From an uncultured bacterium (GTDB lineage Bacteria > Bdellovibrionota_C > UBA2361 > SZUA-149 > CALKYB01), in assembly GCA_938003565.1 (NCBI GenBank), contig CALKYB010000324.1, positions 1 to 7,394 of the forward strand: DNA of 7,394 nucleotides, written 5' to 3'. Below, piece after piece: positions 6,390-7,394 of this stretch. The translations under genes were made by a program, and so were the position numbers. The notes under the pieces were generated by a model. It searched no databases. It had not been told where the DNA came from and saw only the letters and a list, made by a program, of their open reading frames with translations. Numbering within the stretch: the stretch's first letter is position 1; each line of letters begins with the position of its first letter.

Positions 6390-6418
6390 AATCTACTCAT
6401 TAGAGACTTTGGGTGCAA
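6390..6418 (-). promoter_or_regulatory. Candidate promoter for the 651-residue protein gene
   Basis: On the minus strand TTGCAC (6413-6418) and TAGATT (6390-6395, 4 of 6 to the -10 consensus) are 17 nt apart. The start site would be near 6383 and the leader about 43 nt. An imperfect inverted repeat (6419-6474) directly abuts the -35 box. The match is only fair. Confidence 0.3.
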
Positions 6419-6474
6419 CTAGTCCCTATGTCTATTATGAAGAAATTTTCCTGAAAGTTGACATTGGGAACTAG
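6419..6474. repeat. Imperfect inverted repeat between mltG and the 651-residue protein gene
   Basis: CTAGTCCCTATGT (6419-6431) and ACATTGGGAACTAG (6461-6474) are reverse complements apart from one mismatch and one extra base, with a 29-nt spacer. The remaining 202-base gap has no gene. A second small near-palindrome, CTAGCCC with GGGTTAG (6471-6490), overlaps the right arm. Neither has a U-run that would mark a terminator after mltG. Confidence 0.4.
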
Positions 6475-6542
6475 CCCTTGGGGCGGGTTAGCAGCAGGTG
6501 TTTTATAAGATTAGATTCAGAGGGCTTTAGTTTAAATCAAGG

Positions 6543-7394
6543 TTAGAAGTCGAGCTGAGAAGGTCGTAGGTTTTTACGCCTCTTTGGCTTAGTAGTAGTG
6601 GTGATTTTTGGAACTACTTTTTTTACCTTTTTTACTTTCTTCTTCTTAACGACCGGGGCTTCTTTTGGAAGTATAGACTTCTTACCTTTTTGAAATTTAT
6701 TTACGGCATTTTGATGTTCTTTATATGTTTTAGAGAATTGATGGGTTCCATCACCTTTTGAGACGAAGTAAAGAAAGTCCGTGTCAGCGGGGAATAAGGC
6801 AGCTTTAATTGCAGCTTCGCCTGGACTGGCGATTGGTGTTGGTGTGAGCCCTTTATTTTTGTAGGTGTTGTAGGGACCCGGAGTTTCTAGGTGTTTTTTG
6901 GTAAGATTTCCGTCAAAGTTTTCGATACCATAAATTACAGTTGGATCGGTTTGTAGACGCATTTTTTGCTGTAGGCGGTTATGAAAAACCGAAGATATTT
7001 GAGGTCTTTCGGGTGCCGCACCAGTTTCTTTTTCGATAATTGAAGCGAGGGTCAGAACCTCATGCCATGTTAAACCAAGCTCTGCCGCCCTGCTGAGGTT
7101 TTTCTGGGTTCTAATTTTCTTTCCCTCTTCAATCATTTTCTCGACCATATCGTAGGCGTTCTCAGGACGAGAAAATTTGTAGGTGTCAGGAAAAATATAA
7201 CCCTCAGAGGTTTGAGCATCAATAGAGAATTTATTAAGAATGTTTCTATCTCTCAAAGCTACTTCTGCTTCGTTTTCAGTGCACAAAGTGGTTTTGGCCA
7301 TTCTTACAGCGATTTCTTTTAGGCTAAAACCTTCGGGTATAACTAATTCATGGTAGACAACTTTTTTTCCAGCAAAGATTTTTAAAATTTCTTT
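6543..7394 (-). CDS. mltG: Endolytic murein transglycosylase MltG (5' end cut by window)
   Basis: This gene encodes the enzyme that cleaves nascent peptidoglycan strands at the outer face of the inner membrane and helps set glycan length. The 283 visible residues read in frame from the window edge; the N-terminal cytoplasmic part and membrane anchor lie outside. The visible part opens in the LysM-like subdomain (VIPEGFSLKEIAVRM). The YceG/MltG core follows: EGYIFPDTYKF, then LASIIEKETG with the catalytic glutamate (visible residue 121), then FHNRL, LQTDPTVIYG and NTYKNKGLTPTPIASPG. The core ends with FVSKGDGTHQFSKTYKEHQ. All signature residues are present, so it should be active. It carries an unusual C-terminal extension of about 45 residues after the family's normal end, very rich in lysine (for example VVKKKKVKKVKKVVPK), ending in RPSQLDF. 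An internal ATG at 7301 is not the start, since conserved sequence continues upstream. A 202-base gap separates it from the next gene. Confidence 0.95.
   Translation of the reverse strand, partial: KEILKIFAGKKVVYHELVIPEGFSLKEIAVRMAKTTLCTENEAEVALRDRNILNKFSIDAQTSEGYIFPDTYKFSRPENAYDMVEKMIEEGKKIRTQKNLSRAAELGLTWHEVLTLASIIEKETGAAPERPQISSVFHNRLQQKMRLQTDPTVIYGIENFDGNLTKKHLETPGPYNTYKNKGLTPTPIASPGEAAIKAALFPADTDFLYFVSKGDGTHQFSKTYKEHQNAVNKFQKGKKSILPKEAPVVKKKKVKKVKKVVPKITTTTKPKRRKNLRPSQLDF

Noticed and set aside
7299..7301. ATG at 7301 as the start of MltG
   Set aside because: The frame stays open to the window edge and encodes conserved MltG sequence (VIPEGFSLKEIA) upstream, so this is an internal methionine.

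Overview
The window holds six protein genes, all on the minus strand, so transcription runs from high to low coordinates. Both ends are cut: the gene at 6543-7394 lacks its 5' end and the gene at 1-334 lacks its 3' end. The organism looks like a Gram-negative-type bacterium of moderate to low GC, with an MltG-type lytic transglycosylase, membrane-anchored VWA proteins and standard bacterial start sites. I cannot assign a phylum from this sequence. Bdellovibrionota or another lineage that carries MoxR/BatA clusters would fit, but that is a guess.

Layout in transcription order: (1) 6543-7394, the endolytic murein transglycosylase MltG, with an unusual lysine-rich C-terminal tail; (2) 6341-6542, a 202-base gap with an imperfect inverted repeat next to a candidate promoter; (3) 4385-6340, a 651-residue membrane protein with three predicted membrane segments and a very long K/S/N/Q/E/G-rich tail, resembling the DUF4175-like proteins often found beside MoxR genes; (4) a roughly 360-base gap with a 12-bp-arm inverted repeat and candidate promoters; (5) 2577-4022, a stand-alone ANL-superfamily (AMP-binding) protein that lacks the usual A10 lysine; (6) a roughly 310-base gap with a GC-rich hairpin and two identical perfect dyads, TGAACA-N6-TGTTCA; (7) a tightly packed operon of a MoxR AAA+ ATPase (1258-2268), a DUF58 protein with a VWA-like fold (338-1246) and a BatA-type membrane-anchored VWA protein (1-334, partial).

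The MoxR, DUF58 and VWA genes are a well-known conserved unit (MoxR/Bat type), thought to act as a chaperone-like or metal-dependent assembly system at the cell envelope. The 651-residue protein probably belongs to the same system, although the ANL gene now separates it from the MoxR operon. MltG just upstream adds to the envelope theme. The most notable items are the paired identical dyads upstream of MoxR, which suggest an undescribed operator, and the ANL protein whose catalytic motifs are altered at the C-terminal lid. No RNA genes, CRISPR arrays, transposases or insertion sequences were seen.
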